NCBI RefSeq assembly: GCF_015234135.1
Contig: NZ_JADGIK010000009.1
Location: forward strand, 1 to 62,737
Length of the DNA: 62,737 nt
Direction of reading: 5' to 3'
Origin: Faecalibacter rhinopitheci
Lineage (GTDB): Bacteria > Bacteroidota > Bacteroidia > Flavobacteriales > Weeksellaceae
A program made the position numbers and the translations under genes. Position 1 is the first letter of the stretch, and each line of letters opens with the position of its first letter. Below the pieces are notes generated by a model. The model saw only the letters and a list, made by a program, of their open reading frames with translations, had not been told where the DNA came from and did not search any database. Below, piece by piece: positions 61,454 through 62,737 of this stretch.

Positions 61454-62122
61454 ATGAAAAGAATTGTGGTATTAACTGGAGCTGGAATTAGTGCAGAAAG
61501 TGGTATTTCTACATTTAGAGATGCGAATGGTTTATGGGAAAATCATGATATTATGGAGGTGGCTTCAATACAAGGTTGGAATGTAAACCCAGTTTTAGTA
61601 TTGGATTTTTATAATTTACGCCGTGCTCAGTTAAAAGAAGTATACCCAAATGCAGCACATTATTTTTTAGCTGAATTGGAAAAAAAATTTAAGATAACTA
61701 TAATTACCCAAAATGTAGATGATTTTCATGAGAGAGCAGGTTCTTCAAGAATCATTCATTTACATGGAGAATTAAATAAAGTGAGGAGTATAGCTAATGA
61801 GAATTTGATATATGATTGGATGGGTGATTTAAAATTAGGAGATTTAGCAGAGGATGGAATGCAACTCCGTCCACATATTGTATGGTTCGGCTAAGAAGTT
61901 TCTATGATGTATTCTGCTATAAATGAGGTGAAAGATGCGGATATATTATTAATTATCGGTACTTCTTTACAAGTTTATCCGGCAGCATCATTATTAGATC
62001 ATATAGATTATGAAACTAAAGTTATTTGTATTGATCCAAACGATTTGCCTATAAATTCAAATATATACCATATTAAAAAGAATGCTACAGAAGGTATAGT
62101 GGACTTAGAAAATTATTTATGA
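61454..62122 (+). pseudogene. cobB: NAD-dependent protein deacylase (sirtuin), interrupted by a nonsense codon
   Basis: The N-terminal part has LTGAGISAESGISTFRDANG, ITQNVDDFHERAGS and HLHGEL (catalytic His). The no-zinc insert and LRPHIVWFG follow. The next codon is TAA (61892-61894) where GAA is expected (family reads WFGEEV). After it the same frame continues with EVSMMYSAI, LIIGTSLQVYPAASLL and ends normally at 62122. One G-to-T change therefore splits an otherwise intact gene of about 222 codons. Confidence 0.85.
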
Positions 62123-62429
62123 TAGTAATAACCAAACTTAAGCTATTAATAAGTTATAATTTAAACATGTGTATATAAACTACTTTCTCCAGAGCTTGTT
62201 CGGTGTTCGTTCGGATGAGTATTAATTAAAATAAGAATAGTTATTTTAAGGTATTTCCAATTATTCTTCACTTGGTACATACTGGCAAGATATTCCCTAG
62301 ATAAAGTATGGATAATGCATCAAATTGTATATTTATACATAATTTCAAGTGTGGTAAAATTTATTTTAAAAAATATAAATCTCATATTCAGTAGTTTAAA
62401 GTGTTAATGTAAAATAATTGTAAATTCCA
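62123..62429. other. spacer upstream of the rRNA promoters
   Basis: There is no convincing ORF. A GTTCG motif occurs three times within 16 bp (62198-62213). The rest is AT-rich, as expected for the upstream region of a strong rRNA promoter. Confidence 0.5.
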
Positions 62430-62462
62430 TTTGGAAAGTTAAAATAAAGCGTCTTATATTTG
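62430..62462 (+). promoter_or_regulatory. rRNA operon promoter P1
   Basis: TTTG (62430-62433), 21 nt, TATATTTG (62455-62462): perfect -33 and -7 elements of the Bacteroidota primary sigma factor. Confidence 0.8.
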
Positions 62463-62550
62463 CACTCTCAATACGAAAGACGAGTAGTATTGTAAATTGA
62501 AAAGCGAGGAATAATTAGAATAAAAACTTCAGAATTTATTTAAAAAAGAT

Positions 62551-62580
62551 TTTGTAGTTTAAAAATAAGCGTTACCTTTG
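62551..62580 (+). promoter_or_regulatory. rRNA operon promoter P2
   Basis: TTTG (62551-62554), 18 nt, TACCTTTG (62573-62580), then GCAACC, a sequence context typical of flavobacterial stable-RNA promoters. P1 and P2 share the ATAAGCGT/ATAAAGCGT spacer ends. Confidence 0.8.
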
Positions 62581-62587
62581 CAACCGC

Positions 62588-62737
62588 AAACGATGAAAGT
62601 TGAATTGCGAATTAATGAGAAGTTCATTTGAAATTATAATATAAGACGAAAGAAATAAAAGCCGAATACAAATTAGGTCAATCCTTAAATAATAGAGCTA
62701 AAGGAAATTCGAAGTTGTAAAACATAGAAGCTAACGC
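62588..62737 (+). other. leader of an rRNA operon (16S lies beyond the window)
   Basis: This is the transcribed leader following P2, with no ORF and purine-rich AT sequence. The assignment to an rRNA operon is inferred from the tandem promoters and the window edge; the 16S itself is not visible. Confidence 0.6.

Overview
The window is low-GC (roughly 30% by eye) chromosomal DNA of a member of the Bacteroidota, almost certainly class Flavobacteriia; a Weeksellaceae/Empedobacter-like host is only a guess. Supporting features are: -7 promoter boxes of the form TAnnTTTG with occasional -33 TTTG, few visible Shine-Dalgarno sites, a T9SS C-terminal sorting domain, the exbB-exbD-exbD-tonB operon layout, DUF3667 and DUF4252 proteins, and a TonB-dependent receptor remnant. 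The window opens inside a 5S rRNA gene and closes just after two tandem rRNA-type promoters, so it is one interval between two rRNA operons.

Layout. 1-520: three tandem 5S rRNA copies, each with its own terminator. 557-2226: two envelope proteins of unknown role. 2334-13667: arginine/carbamoyl-phosphate region. The minus strand carries a possible 53-aa leader ORF, a GNAT acetyltransferase, argR, argG, argC, a four-helix-bundle gene, argD, carA and carB; the plus strand carries argB and an argE-like gene, divergent. argF' and argH are absent. 13733-16753: TonB energising operon. 17075-34918: mixed housekeeping genes (topB, WYL regulator, tcdA, tatD, MFS exporter, asparaginase, BON-LysM protein, OmpA protein, Na+/H+ antiporter, pheT, dnaN, carbonic anhydrase). 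34995-38562: AsmA-like protein and SDR. 38741-41373: ECF sigma factor, putative anti-sigma factor and three DUF4252 proteins. 41548-45704: T9SS-secreted HAF-repeat protein divergent from a membrane-spanning TPR-HTH regulator and a TPR partner without HTH. 46483-50414: SRPBCC/GyrI-like fusion and uvrA. 50416-51435: a decayed uptake locus (AraC, MFS and TonB-receptor remnants). 51775-54336: dps and kup. 54674-61008: MarR-controlled fatty-acid beta-oxidation operon (fadN-like, four-helix-bundle gene, fadA, fadE-like). 61009-61453: small transcription units including a 28-codon membrane-peptide ORF. 61454-62122: sirtuin gene split by one nonsense codon. 62430-62580: rRNA operon promoters.

The observations most worth following are these. 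(i) Two promoter-like motifs with identical internal spacing (TGTAAC, 17 nt, GTCTTTTAAG) lie upstream of the first DUF4252 gene and of the ECF sigma gene, suggesting a self-contained autoregulated envelope regulon. (ii) Both four-helix-bundle genes, which are related to proteins encoded in 23S rRNA intervening sequences, sit inside metabolic operons and are flanked by inverted complementary sequences that enclose about 400 bp, as in rRNA IVS elements. (iii) The TPR-TM-HTH gene pair is divergent from a T9SS cargo gene. All functional calls rest on recognition of motifs in the translated sequence; no database search was run.
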